Shown here piece by piece: positions 48,873 to 60,167 of a stretch of 64,000 nt of DNA; positions within the stretch are counted from its first letter, which is position 1, and every line of letters starts with the position of its first letter. This DNA comes from Homarus americanus. Its lineage: Eukaryota > Arthropoda > Malacostraca > Decapoda > Nephropidae. The stretch covers positions 1,926,947-1,990,946 of the forward strand of contig NW_024720773.1 of the NCBI RefSeq assembly GCF_018991925.1, in the 5' to 3' direction. The position numbers were made by a program, and so were the translations under genes. The notes beneath the pieces were generated by a model. That model saw nothing but the letters and a program-made list of their open reading frames with translations. It ran no database searches and was not told where the DNA came from.

Positions 48873-50409
48873 CTATGTCAGTAGAGAGGTGGCGTGTGTG
48901 GCAGGCTGGTCCACTGTAGTGGACCTTTTGTTCAGGCATTTACAAAACAGGATCTTCAGGGGCTCGGCAAGCTCATTGCACAACTCTCCTAGCACTCTAG
49001 GATACACCATGTCAGGGCCATTACTCTTATCGACCTTTATCTTTGGCAGTTTACTTCTAATTCCCTCTTCTGTGAACACAATGTGGGTCAGTGCTGTGTC
49101 TAACTGTCTGTCCTCAAACGCAGAAAGGTTAATCGCATCCTCTCTTGTGAGCACTTAGGAAAAGAAGCTGTTCAATACCTCAGCTTTATCCTGGTCAGAA
49201 TCTGCGTAACTACCATCTACAAGCCTCAGGTCTGATACTTCTACTCGCGTTTTTAATTTCGACTTTGCATAGCGGTAAAACGCCTTTGGGTTTGACTTGC
49301 CCTCGCTTGCAACCAGCCTCTGGAACTCCTTTTCAGCCCTTCTTCACTCTGCCTTTGCTTGGTTTCTGGCTCTTACATACATCCTCCTGTCCTGCTCACC
49401 ATTTAACCTAACCCACATCTTGAATTTCTGGGTTTTCTTCTTAACTTTGTCGACCGCCGCATGGTTCATGTGTAGGGATCGCTTTGTATTCCTAGAGGCA
49501 CTGGGTTTGGTCTTGGGTATATATTTATCGATCAAATGGGTCACTATACTAGTTATGATATTAAGCGTAGTGTCTGCGTTCTTGTGTTTTAATGAGTCAG
49601 TCCAGTTGATACCCCTTATCTCTTCCCTCATCCCGTTGTAATTTCCCTTGTAATATTTGCGCCTTGGCCTGGCCTTATCTTGAACCAGGTAACAGTTAAA
49701 TCTGAATGACAACACTATATAGTGACTGGTGCCAACTGGGGCAAGGTGTTCCAGTTTGGCCACCAAACCCTCCTCCTTTGTTATGATGAGGTCTAGTGGC
49801 TTGGGTGTTTGCTCCCCTCTGTAATGTGATGGAACAGAAAATTATCTCTCAGTTTCTACAAAAAGAGTAGCAGGGTTATTCAAGTCATTTGGGGTGAACT
49901 CGTTTCTCCAGTCGATGTTACCATAGTTAAATTTCCCCCATGGTAAGGAGGTGGCTAGGGTTGGGCATCGCCGCATTGTCTATTAAGGCTCTTAAGTTCC
50001 TTAGATTTAGTGGGCCACAGTTTGGGGATCTGTAGATACACCCAACGATAAGTAAGTCACCTCCCTTTAATTTAATTTTACACCACTTGGACTTTTCAAA
50101 AACATCCTTTCCCTGAACTCTCGCCTGTCTGGCCCTTAGGTCTCGCCTACCATAGATAACTACACCCCTCTTGCAAGTTTCTTGAGAAAGGTTCGTAAAT
50201 AAGTCATATCCAGCAATACTGAATTCACATTCCTCTGGGTTGATTCTCCTGTTCTTGTACAGCAGTTCTACAACTCCCACAATATTTGGTTGGTGTACCT
50301 TCAGTAGTGTTTCAAACTCCTCTGTTTTATTAAGGAACGTGTCAGTATTAGTGTACATGACATTCAAGCCAGAATTTGTTCTCGGTAACGTCTCTGCTCT
50401 TAGTAACAA
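48873..50409 (-). pseudogene. LINE ORF2: endonuclease and start of RT
   Basis: The APE-type endonuclease starts LNVMYTNTDTFLNK and continues GVVELLYKNRR, GVVIYGRRDLRAR, CIYRSPN and TMGEINL. After stops near 49800-49930 it resumes with PLDLIITKEE-like remnants, LAPVGTSHYIVLSF, then VRLNGEQDRRMYVRARNQAK, and finally LPKIKVDKSNGPDMVYPRVL (RT block 0-1) and LAEPLKILF. At least three breaks are seen. The order is that of CR1-like ORF2. Confidence 0.85.
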
Positions 50410-50493
50410 CCACCCCCCCCTCCCCGCCCCGCATTCTCAGAAGCTGCAGCATTTGTTAAGTACACTGTATTTTGCAGGGTGTGGTTAGAAATG

Positions 50494-51066
50494 TCATTGT
50501 TTACACGGCGCTCGCCTCCTCCTGTCTGGTAGGCAGAGCTGATGCCACCTCCCAGGTGGAGGGTGCGCCGCTGCCCCCTGGCCCTGTGTCGGCACACTTG
50601 GTACCACTATCCTCCCCCTGAATATAACCCATGTACACCTGTCCGTGTTCCTCCTTGACTCCTCCTGCTTTAAGTCCTGCAGGAGCTTCTTGTGCTGTTC
50701 CCTCTGCATTACCGTGCGATCTGGGTGAATGAATACACTCCGAGATGCCTCGCTCCTTGCTAAGTCTTTTGCTTGCCGAATAACCTCCCATATCTCCTCA
50801 CTCACTAGTGTGATCCTGAGGGGGCGAGGCTTATCCTCCTGCTTTTGTCCCAGCCTCCTCACATCTTGTGGGGTTGATGGCATCTTCAGAACCTCTGTAT
50901 AAATATTCTTAAATTGCATCTTATCGTGTGTTACCTTACTCTCAGTTCCCTCCACCAGGCTCTCAGGGACTCCCAAAACTATTACATAGTTCCTGCACTG
51001 GAAACGTTCCCGTTGTTCCTCCTCTCCCCTAACAGTAGGTCTGTGGGTTTTCGTTATACAAAGCAT
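50494..51066 (-). pseudogene. LINE ORF1, C-terminal part
   Basis: Reads FQCRNYVIVLGVPESLVEG, then VRRLGQKQEDKPRPLRITL and ARSEASRSVFIHPDRTVMQR. This matches the RRM-like and C-terminal domains of LINE ORF1 RNA-binding proteins. The upstream half is at 54535-54929, beyond two inserted elements. The stop lies at about 50494, some 85 bp before ORF2. Confidence 0.75.
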
Positions 51067-52322
51067 TTATCTCCAACACACTGCCAAATTGAGAGCTCTT
51101 GAACACATACACACTCTACAGACTGATGATAATATCACACAGACCATCTACACTGATGGATCTCTAAACACCGCCTGTGGGAGGGCTGGAAGTGCTATTG
51201 TTGTGACTCAACCTGACGGTAATATAATTGAGAAAGGAGTTAGAATTAACAACTGGGCATCCACTCTACAAACTGAATTAGTTGCCATACTCACAGCTAT
51301 TAAATTCATTGAAACCACTGTTACTGACAGTCTCATCATCACTGACTCTCTATCCTCACTACTTGCCCTTGGTACCCTCGACTCAGGTTGTCACGCTCTT
51401 GTCTCTGAAGCCAGACACAAATATGCGTGCCTTGTTGACCGGGGTGTCAAGGTCAAACTGTTGTGGATCCCCTCTCACATAGGCCTCATAAAACATGACA
51501 GAGTTGATGCCCTCGCCAAACTCGCGTCTAACAAAGACACCGTTGAATACAATTTGGGTCTGTCAAAAAGAACCCTTAAAACTGTAATTAGGAAAGAACT
51601 TATTGATGAGTTTGACGCAAGTAGACAAGTGCAAACAGGCACTAGTCGATCCATAGGTTACCATGATGAGATGTATCAAGTGAAACATGTATATGGAGCA
51701 AGTAACAAGATCACTAGATTACAAGATGTTGTAACCGCTAGATTAAGGTTAGGATATAAGTACCTTTGGCAGTATGTTCCTCAAGCAGATGTAAACAAAA
51801 CTAAATGTAACGTGTGTGGCCATACATATGGCCACACACTTGAACACTACGTCCTCGACTGTGTGAAGTTAGAACCTTTTAGGGACAGGTCCAAGCGCAC
51901 TGTGTGTGAAATGGCACAACACTTCATCTCTAATGGCAAGATAGCCGACATACTGTATTAAGATTGTATCCACTTTTTTGCACTTAGTAACTATATCAAT
52001 TCTCATGTACAGAACCAAATACGCAATGTGCTTGAATACCTCTCACGTAAATGTGAATAACAAAGTGTGAGGCCAGACATACTGCCTCACACGCCTGTAC
52101 TCACGCATTTGTGAATAAGTTGCCCTTTATGTATAGAACTAAACAAATAATGTAAATGAAATACTGTGTAACATTCAGTGCCATAATATCCTGACAACGG
52201 GGGTTAATTATTATGACCCTTTGTAAACCCTACTCTGTAATCCTTTTGCGCTACCGCTCACAGGATGAGTGTGGGGTGCACAATAAAGTAGCTGCTGCAA
52301 GCGGCAAAAATAAAAAAAAATC
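51067..52322 (+). mobile_element. LINE (I/Jockey type), 5'-truncated
   Basis: On the opposite strand to its surroundings. It has the RNase H end of ORF2, a 3' region with AATAAA at about 52282 and a terminal A-rich tail (52303-52321). Its right edge meets a truncated LTR and its left edge interrupts ORF1 of the CR1-like LINE. Confidence 0.85.
51074..51961 (+). CDS. LINE RNase H and zinc motif, open frame
   Basis: About 290 codons open to TAA. RNase H motifs: IYTDGSLN (first Asp), LQTELVAILTA (Glu), IITDSLSSLLA (second Asp), SHIGLIKHDRVDALAK (last Asp). Then DVVTARLRLGYKYLW and a C-terminal CNVCGHTYGHTLEHYVLDC zinc motif, as in I-clade and Jockey-like LINEs. It is the intact C-terminus of ORF2; the RT is missing because of 5' truncation. 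No start codon of its own is expected (nearest TTG at 51089). Confidence 0.9.
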   Translation, partial: QHTAKLRALEHIHTLQTDDNITQTIYTDGSLNTACGRAGSAIVVTQPDGNIIEKGVRINNWASTLQTELVAILTAIKFIETTVTDSLIITDSLSSLLALGTLDSGCHALVSEARHKYACLVDRGVKVKLLWIPSHIGLIKHDRVDALAKLASNKDTVEYNLGLSKRTLKTVIRKELIDEFDASRQVQTGTSRSIGYHDEMYQVKHVYGASNKITRLQDVVTARLRLGYKYLWQYVPQADVNKTKCNVCGHTYGHTLEHYVLDCVKLEPFRDRSKRTVCEMAQHFISNGKIADILY

Positions 52323-54534
52323 AATGGAGAAAGGAAACTCACAATGCGTTTTCTGTATATATATTGTATTGGATGTACAGTGCAGTTTGGTGCTGGGAAG
52401 TTGCTGCGTGGTTAGAAGCGTAGAGTAGAGAGAGCTGGTTGGTGAGGAGCTTGCTCAGAGGAGGTGTTGCGGGACTCAGGTAGAAGAAGGGAGATCACGG
52501 CGAGGTTGAGAGCTTATATAGCGGAGGTAGGCATGGCTTGATAGCCGACCTCGCTTTGTTAGACGTCGCTAGTAGCCGACCCCGCTCTGTAAGACCACGA
52601 GGCCTTGGCTGGGAAACTCGACAAGGGATCAGTTGGTCAGCGACAAACGGCAGTTGTAGTTGTAGGAGAGAGTATCCACTGCAATACATCCCCCTTCCCT
52701 TCTGGCGGTGCAGGAGATTTGTTGTCGGCAGGGTTGTATCCCACATGTGAGACATAACGGGCAGGGGTGTGGATTAGCCGGCCGCTACGGGAGATGGCTC
52801 TGTCTAGAGACACGAGATCTGTGGGAGAAGGAGGGTTGTGGATAAGAGAAGGTTGTAGAGGCGAGGAATGTGGTGCTTCTCTCACGGCAGGTGCACAGTG
52901 CGCAGGGGTGCCGGGTGGGGTGTCTGGGTCCATAGGGCCGGCTGCAGGATCATCAGGAGCAGGGTCCACGTCAGGAGCAGTAGGTACCTGAGGATGAAAA
53001 GAGGGTACCCAGAAATGTTGTGGGCGAGGTGGTGCTGCAAGCGGCAATGGTGGGCAGACTGGCGGAGGAGGTGAAGGATGAATGTGTTCAGGGCGATGGG
53101 AAGGCTGGTGTGGGGCAGTAGCCTTGAATGCAGAAACTGCATGTCGTAGTGTTTGTAGTAGGTCGTGATGGGCAGCAGGAGTGAAGTGGTCAAGGTCAGC
53201 AGTAAGGTGTGTGATGTGCTGCTTGATAGTGACGGCGGTTATGGCGTTTACCAATCTCCGTCGATGTCGCTTCGTCGTGTGGTTGCAGGGAGCCTCACAG
53301 CGTCTAGCGTTAGCACCAAAACATTGATGGTACCAACAGAAGGTAGATACACTGTGCTGGGGGGCGGCATCTGAGGCAGGACGGGTGTTGGGAACGGTAG
53401 GACACAGTGCGTGGGGCAGGAACAGGAGCAGCTGCAGGCCTGGAGGAGCAGAGCTGCTCTAGGGTGTCCAACCTGCGGTGTAGGGACAGTAGCAGGTCCC
53501 ACATGTCTTGTGAGGTGCTGGTCGTCTGGGGAGCGCTGATCTGGTTGACGAGACCGGAGGAAAGTGAAAGTGTGGCCGTGGAGTTGTGCGCGGACGCATG
53601 GCGCACAGCAGTATATTCGTGGAATACTCTGTCCGCCGTGGCTGCATAGGTCGCTGAGGTAGTAGAATAGTCCAATACTGAGAGGACAAGACGAACTTCT
53701 GCAGGGAGCTTCTAAGTGTGAAGCTGGCGCAGCATAGTGTCAGGAAGCCTATGTGTGTGTGGCGGGAGTTCAGTCTCCGCATCTCGTCCCACAAACGTGC
53801 AAGCGTGGAGCTGCTGAGGGCGAGACAGGATAGGTCTTGTAGGAGACTGGTGTCAGGCCGCTGGTATGGCCTCTTGAGAGCATCATGTAGAGCTGCGAAT
53901 TTGTTATCAGCTGGAGGGTTGGTGATGGTTTCTGAGACTTGTGTGGCGACTTCTGTGGGCAGGGAACAGACCAGGGCGATGTACTTTTGTTTGTCTGAAG
54001 CTATAGAGCCGATGAGAGCTGCCTCCGTGTGGATAAGCCAGTCTTCAATGTTGTGATTGAACACTGGGAGAGTGATCCGTTTCTCCTCCATCCTGTGTGT
54101 GCGATTCTCCAGGGGTCACCATTTGTGGGGTTTCGTGATGTTGTCTCGCACTCTGGTTGGGTTGGAGAAAAGAAACTCACAGTGCGTTTTCTGTGTATAT
54201 ATATATATTGTATTGGATGTACAGTGCAGTTTGGTGCTGGGAAGTTGCTGCGTGGTTAGAAGCGTAGAGTAGAGAGAGCTGGTTGGTGAGGAGCTTGCTC
54301 AGAGGAGGTGTTGCGTGTTGCGGGGCTCAGGTAGAAGAAGGGAGATCACGGCGAGGTTGAGAGCTTATATAGCGGAGGTAGATGTGGCTTGATAGCCGAC
54401 CTCGCTTTGTTAGACGTCGCTAGTAGCCGACCCCGCTCTGTAAGACCACGAGGCCTTGGCTGGGAAACTCGACAAGGGATCGGCTGGTCAGCGACAAACG
54501 GCAGTTGTAGTTGTAGGGGAGAGTATCCACTACA
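52323..54534 (-). mobile_element. Non-autonomous Gypsy-like LTR element
   Basis: 5' LTR at 54124-54534 (minus-strand ends TGTAGTGGATACTC and CGAAACCCCACA, 411 bp). 3' LTR at 52323-52683, lacking its last roughly 45 bp where the LINE begins. Primer-binding site AATGGTGACCCCTGGAG (minus) lies just inside at about 54104-54123. The internal 1.4 kb has Gag joined directly to the proline-rich tail of integrase; protease, RT, RNase H and integrase core are deleted. Both LTRs keep the TATATAAG box. Confidence 0.88.
52660..54091 (-). pseudogene. Gag and pol-tail remnant
   Basis: Gag starts MEEKRITLPVFNHNIEDWL and has YQRPDTSLLQDLS and LWDEMRRLNSRH before a frameshift near 53710. The capsid end (TSQDMWDLLLSLHRRLDTL) and the zinc motif CWYHQCFGANARRCEAPC follow in other frames. 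Near 53250 it joins an RNase H linker scrap (VTIKQHITHLTADL) and then FTPAAHHDLLQTLRHAV, the region after the integrase core. A proline-rich tail ends in the LTR. Clearly related to the other two Gypsy elements. Confidence 0.8.
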
Positions 54535-54929
54535 GGTCCATTAATTTTCATTTCTTTGACACACTTCTTTAGAGTCCCTAGCTGCTGTAGAACCTGTTCT
54601 GATCCTGCATTACCTGTACTCTCCGCCACCCCCCGCGGCCCTGTTAAGGCCTCAGCATTACTCCTTTTAGCAACCACCTCCATTCTATCGGCTACTTCCT
54701 CAGTCTCAGCAAGGATCTCTTCCCCAACTTGCTCTAATTTGGCAACCAGCAGGGCTCCAGCTTCATCTATTTTCGTCCCTAGGGAACTCGTTCCCTTATG
54801 ACTTGCAATTGCCTCTTTCACCTTGACTATGCAGTCAGGACAACACCAGCAACAGCCTTCTTCCTTTACGGCAGTTAGCATCTTCCTAAACACTGCATTG
54901 TTCAGGCCTGTATCATCCATATCCGTCAT
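54535..54929 (-). pseudogene. LINE ORF1, N-terminal part
   Basis: Starts MTDMDDTGLNNAVFRKML and has a CCWCCPDCIVK zinc-finger-like segment, followed by a long helical stretch (KIDEAGALLVAKLEQVGEEI, VADRMEVVAKRS) likely to form a coiled coil. It breaks at KCVKEMKING where the LTR element begins. It matches the usual layout of ORF1 proteins with a zinc finger ahead of a coiled coil. Confidence 0.7.
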
Positions 54930-55161
54930 CCCCCGCAGTTGTCACATGTCATCATATCCCGCATGGTTGTTGTTGTTATGGGGACGGGGGGTGCAGACTG
55001 TGTTTAGATCTACAGCTAAAAAAAAAAAAAAAAAACAGTACTTGGCTGCCCTCTGCTGAATTTAACCTCCCCTGTTGCCTTTAGGGATGTCTTCTGTTTT
55101 TCTTCTCTTCTTTTTATTTTTTTTAGTTCACTTTGGCGGTTTGTCAGTATTTATGTGCTAT

Positions 55162-55592
55162 TGTAGCTTACTGTAGTGGCAGGTTGTCAGGGTCTCTTAT
55201 TTGGCCTCACAACGTACGTACATGAAATATATCCAACACTCAGGATTGAGGTAGAAATAGAAAATCACAGTGTTTCTCGTATATATATTGTTGCACAGCA
55301 CAGTGTTAAAGAGATACTAAGTCGGGCGAAGCTTGCTCAGAGTTCCTGTAGGGCGAGGAGCTTTCTGAGGGAGCGTGTGTATGGAGCTGTTGAGAGATGT
55401 TGCTTGTTGGTGGCGGTAAGTAGAAAGAGAGCGATGAAGGCCAGGTGAGGTCTTATATAACCACGGTAGGCGTGGCGTGATGGAAGGCCCCCGCTTTGTT
55501 CGGCGTCGCTGGTTACCTGACCTTGACCACGAGGGATACACTGGCAGATTTGCGGGGGTTGGCCAGTCAGCGACACACGGCGTTTGCAGGGG
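55162..55592 (-). repeat. 3' LTR of the Ty3/Gypsy element
   Basis: Matches 60168-60457 plus 60905 to about 61055 closely, including CCTCACAACGTACGTACATG and TTATATAACC (TATA box on the minus strand). The integrase frame runs on into it. Confidence 0.85.
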
Positions 55593-57755
55593 AGGCGCGA
55601 CTGGGATGTTAGCCGGGTTACGTCCCTCACGTGATACATACCGGGTAGGTGTACGTACCACTCGGCCGCTGCGGGTGACAACTCCATCTAATGACACAGA
55701 ACCTGTGGGGGAATCAGGGGGAGAAAGAGGGTTTTGGATTAGAGGAGGTTGTACAGGCAATTGTTGTTGTGCTTCTATAGCGGCTGGGGCAGCTTCCTCA
55801 GGGCCACTGGCTGGGTTGAATGGGTCAGGGGCGACGTCAGGAGGAGGGTCCATGACATGAGCAGGTTCTATAACAGGAGCAGGTTCTATGACGGCAGCAG
55901 GGTTCACGACAGGAGGAGGGTCTGTGATAGGAGCAGGTTCTACCATGGCAGCAGGGTCCAGGACAGGAGCAGGGGGCACCTGAGGGTGAAAAGAGGGTGC
56001 CCAAAAATGTATTGGGCGGGGTGTTGCTGCCGGTGGCAACTGCGGGTAGACTGGTGCAGGCGTCGTTTGTTGGTGGTGCTGCTGGGTCGGGGGCTCAACG
56101 GGTAAGGTGACCGGTTTGACTCGGTCTATGCTGACGTTGTCGTGTCTGCCATTCCGGATAATTGTCAGGAACTTCGCTGAACGGGAAACAACCTGGAAGG
56201 GTCCATCGTAGGGGCTTTGTAGTGGGTTGCGGTGAGCATCATGCCTGACGAAAACATATTCGGCAGTGAGTAGTGCAGGAGGGATGTGTTCAGGACGCCG
56301 AGGAGGCTGGCGTGGAGCAGTGGCTCTGAATGCAGAAACTGCTTGTCGCAGTTTTTGGAGTAAGTCGTGACGAACGGCAGGAGTGGGTTGGCGGAGGTCA
56401 GGAGGGAGTGAAAAATCTCCGGGTAGGCGAAGGGGCTCGCCTCGGGTGAGATCTGCTGGGCTACAGTCCATATCCTCCTTGTATGAAACACGGATGCCGA
56501 GGAGCACTAAGGGTAGCGCATCCGTCCAGCTGTAAGGGTCGTGCTGTGCCTTGAGTGCATCCTTCAGCTGCCGGTGAAACCGCTCTACCATGCCGTTGGC
56601 TTGAGGGTGGTGTGCGGTGGTGCGTTGCCTAGTCGTGCCGAGGAACTGTAGGAGGCTGTGCCAGAGTTGTGACTCAAACTGGGCTCCTTGGTCAGTGATG
56701 ACAGTAGCGGGGGGACCGAAGCGGGAAACCCAGCCGGACATGAAGGCGCGGATGGTAGACTCTGCTGTAGCATTGGGCATGGGGATGGCTTCTGTCCACC
56801 TGGTGAAACGGTCGATGCAGGTGAAGATGTAGGTGCTACCACAGGATGATGGAAGAGCTCCCACGATGTCGAGGTGCACTACTTGGAAAAGTCCTTTGGG
56901 TATAGGGAAGGTTTCTAAAGGGGCCCGTGTGTGATGATGTATTTTGGAGGACTGACAGGCCAGGCACTGGGCAGCCCATTTCGTAGTATCGGTCTTGATG
57001 CCGGGCCAGACGACACGTTGCGTGAGGAGGCGCTGGGAGGCCCGCACACCCGGGTGGCTGAGACCATGGATGCGGTCGAAAACAGCGCGGCGGTGGACGT
57101 GAGGCACGAACGGTCTAGGCTGCCCACAGGATACGTCGCACCACAATTTGATATTCGTGCCGGGGATTGGGAGTTCTTGGAGTGTGAGGCCTGACGGAGA
57201 TGTCTTGTATGCTGCCAGGTCTTCGTCATTCTCTTGAGCCGCGGCAAGTTGCCCATAATCAATGGGTGGAGATGAGGGGAGAATGTTGGACATACAACGA
57301 GAGATAGGGCGTCGGCGATCTCGTTGTGGCTGCCTTTAATGTGTTGGACGTCGCTGGAGAACTCCGAGATGTAAGCCAAGTGGCGCAGGACACGAGGTGT
57401 ATGTGACTGGGAAGCTGAAGCGAAGGTGTGGACGAGGGGCTTGTGATCAGTGAAGATGGTGAACTGACGGGCCTCGAGGAAGTGCTGGAAATGTTTGACA
57501 GCCAGGTATATGGCCAGGAGTTCTCGATCAAAGGCGCTGTACTTGAGGTGTGGTGGTTGAAGCCGTTGTGAGAAGAAAGCAACGGGTGTGAGAATTCCGT
57601 TGATCTCCTGCTGTAAGACGGCGCCCACTGCAGTAGAAGAAGCGTCTGTTGTGAGAGTGGTCCGGGTGCTTAGGTGCAGGGTGGGCTAGGAGGGTAAGGC
57701 GTGTGATGTGCTGTCTGATAGCAGTGAATGCCGTAACAGCCTCTTGAGTCCACAT
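55590..57755 (-). pseudogene. Gypsy RNase H and integrase
   Basis: RNase H: MGAVLQQEINGILTPVAFFS, RELLAIYLAVKHFQHFLEAR, IFTDHKPLVHTF and KGSHNEIADALS, then a frameshift near 57280. From 57293 the integrase frame is open for more than 550 codons: H2C2 zinc region (DRIHGLSHPG, CLACQSSK), core with VHLDIVGALPSS, VITDQGAQFES and ANGMVERFHRQ (D, D, E), GPY/F module SPYDGPFQVV and a proline-rich repeat tail. All core residues are kept, so only the link to RT and RNase H is broken. Confidence 0.9.
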
Positions 57756-57849
57756 GAGAGGCTTGTGAGACTTCTTTGGGAGTCCTTTGAGAAGGTCGTA
57801 GAGGGGAACTAGGACGGTGGCAGCGTTGTCAATGAAGCGGTGGTAGTAG

Positions 57850-58829
57850 TTAACTAAACCCAGGAATTCTCGGGAGTTTCTTCGCCGTTTCAGGTTTGGG
57901 GAACTCCCTGATGGCGGTTATCTTCTGTTGTAGGGGTTGGATGCCACTATGCGAAACTTTGTGACCGAGGAAATCAATGGATGGGGCTCCGAAGACGCAC
58001 TTAACAGGGTGAACTTTCATGTTGTTGTTCTGCAGGCGTTGGAGGAAGAGTTGCAGGTGGTGATGATGCTCGGCAGGCGTCGAAGATCCGACGAGGATGT
58101 CGTCTATGTAGACGGTGACAAAATCGAGGTCAAGCGAAGCATATGGTCCATGTACCTCTAGAAAGTCTGTGCTGCATTGAGTAGGCCAAAACTCATGAAA
58201 GTATACTCGAAGAGTCCGAATGGAGTGGTGATGGCTGTCTTCTGGGTATCTGCAGGTGCTACAGGGATCTGGTGGAAGGCACGCTCCAAGTCGATCTTCG
58301 AGAAGATTGTCTTGCCATGAAGTTTGTGGTGGAAGTCCTGGACATGTGGAATAGGGTACCTGTCGGGTTTGGTAACGAGGTTCAGGGCTCTGTAGTCGCC
58401 ACACACCCTCCAATCGCCAGATGATGGCTTAAGGACCATGTGAAGAGGCAATGCCCAGGGACTCTTTGAAGGACGAATGATGCCGTCTTGCAGTAGTCTG
58501 TTGAATTCCGCCTTGGCTGCGTTCAGGAGCTCAGGGCGCAGGTGGCGGGGGCGCGAGAAGACTGGAGGTCCTTTGGTCTCGATGTGGTGAAAAATTTCCG
58601 ACGTAGGTGGTGGCGGTGGAGAGACTCGGGGTGAGAAAAGTTCCTTGAACTCTTCAAGCAGGGGGGAGAACTCATTGGACGGCGAAAGACAGGTGATAGT
58701 GTCGGTGTCATTGGCATGTGAACCCTGGATCTTGCGTGCTGTAGGCTCATGGATGAGGCGAAGGTGGCTTGGGTCGACTCCGAGCTTGTGAAAGGTGAGG
58801 AAGTCGAAACCAAGGATGGGTTGAGACAT
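57850..58829 (-). pseudogene. Gypsy reverse transcriptase
   Basis: Motifs in order: [77 protein letters not shown] (first catalytic Asp), [13 protein letters not shown], a frameshift near 58155, then VTVYIDDILVGSS (catalytic YIDD) and CVFGAPSIDFLGHKVS. A second break follows near 57850 before RNase H. Confidence 0.9.
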
Positions 58830-58837
58830 GTCTGCAA

Positions 58838-59086
58838 CTACAAATGACCAGCGTAGAGTCTTGGGAAACCGAGGTCTAGGGCGAGGGTGCGTGCGCCGTA
58901 GGAGGCGATGGGAGTACCGTTGGCGGCGAACAGGTCATAAGAGGGTTGCCTTGACGTGTCTTGTCGTGAGGGAGGGATGATACTGACCGATGAACCTGTG
59001 TCGACTAGGAATTTCGTGCCGGAGGTGCGATCGGTGACGTGCAGTAGTGAGATGCCTGAAGGGACGGGGGCTGGGGCGTCTACCAA
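58838..59086 (-). pseudogene. Gypsy aspartic protease
   Basis: Contains FLVDTGSSVSIIP, the D-T/S-G active site of retroviral-type proteases, and further on [19 protein letters not shown]. It ends in a stop (TAG-type break near 58838) just before the RT frame, so Pol is interrupted here. Confidence 0.85.
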
Positions 59087-59922
59087 CCTCTGCTGTTGCC
59101 GTTTCCCGAGTAGGTGCAGTGGGGCTCACAGCGTTGAGCATTGGGGCCAAAACGCCGGTGATACCAGCAGAGGGTATATTCGTTGTGCTGGGGGCTGGCG
59201 GCGGTTTCCGGGGCAGGAAGGGCGCGTCGGGGATTGTAGGGCGCGGTGTGTGGGTTAGGAACAGGTCTAGAGGCAGGCATGGAGGAGCAGAACTGTTCAA
59301 TGGTGTTCATACTGCGGCTCAAGGTTTACAGCAGGTCCCTGACGTCTTGTGAGGTACTGCTTGGCTGAGGGGTGTTGACCCGGCTTACAAGTTCGGAGGT
59401 AAGTACTGCTGTGGGCGTGGGGTTGTCCGTGGCCGCCAGGCACGCAGCCGCGCACTCGTTAAATATTTTGTCTGCCGCGGTTGCGTAGAGTTCAGGTGTC
59501 GTCGAGTAATCTGCAGACAGGATGGTACGTACTTGTGTGGGTAGCTTTTGTGCGTGAAGCTGGTGCAGGATAGAGTCGGGAAGTCTGTCTGTGTGCCGGG
59601 AGTTCAGCCTACACATCTCTTCCCAGAGAAGTCCCGGAGTTGAGTTTCCAAGGGAGATAGAAGATATGTTCTGCAGGAGACTGGGGCGGGTCCGTCGGTA
59701 ATGCGTTTTTAAGGCGTCCCGCAGGGTGGCGAATTTGTTGTTCTCTGGAGGGTTTGAAATAGTCCGTGATACATGCGTGGCGACTTCCGTGGGCAAGGAA
59801 GAGAGCAAGGCGCCGTACTTTTCCTTGTCAGTAGCTTGTGAGCCGATGAGGATTGCTTCCACATGATCTGACCAGTCCTTGACGTTGTGGTTGAAAGTCG
59901 GTTGAGAGATCCGTCCGTCCAT
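59080..59922 (-). pseudogene. Gypsy Gag
   Basis: Starts MDGRISQPTFNHNVKDWSDH, almost the same as the Gag start of the element at 32219. It shows TRPSLLQNISSISLGNSTPG, LWEEMCRLNSRH and LHAQKLPTQVRTILS. One in-frame TAA at 59326-59328 interrupts it. It ends with a CWYHRRFGPNAQRCEPHC zinc motif typical of arthropod Gypsy Gag instead of a standard CCHC knuckle. Confidence 0.9.
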
Positions 59923-60167
59923 TCTTGCGGAAGTGTATCACACGGTCGTGAGATGGTGTCATAGTGGGGGTAGCACGTGGTGCCGTTGGTGTCGTGTCGT
60001 AGTGGGGTAGCACGTGGTGCAGGTGGTGTCGTCGTGGAGGAGTGGGGTAGCACGTGGTGCGGGTAAGGCAGTTGGCCTATGCTGGCAGCAGGCAGGACGA
60101 TCTTCTTAGCTCCAGGAGTCAGGCAGCAGAAAGGAGTGTAGTGTTCACGGCTCCAGGGGTCACCATT

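Larger units (their letters stand above)
48873..55161 (-). mobile_element. CR1-like LINE with ORF1 and ORF2, interrupted at 51067-54534
   Basis: Minus-strand LINE reading from a 5' region near 55150 through ORF1 and the endonuclease to the start of reverse transcriptase, where it stops at 48873. It is unusual in keeping its 5' half and losing its 3' half, since LINEs are normally truncated at the 5' end; a later deletion is likely. ORF1 is split by two foreign elements. Confidence 0.85.

Noticed and set aside
55749..56105. Plus-strand frame rich in Arg/Gly/Ser
   Set aside because: It is a shadow of the proline-rich tail of the Gypsy integrase on the other strand.
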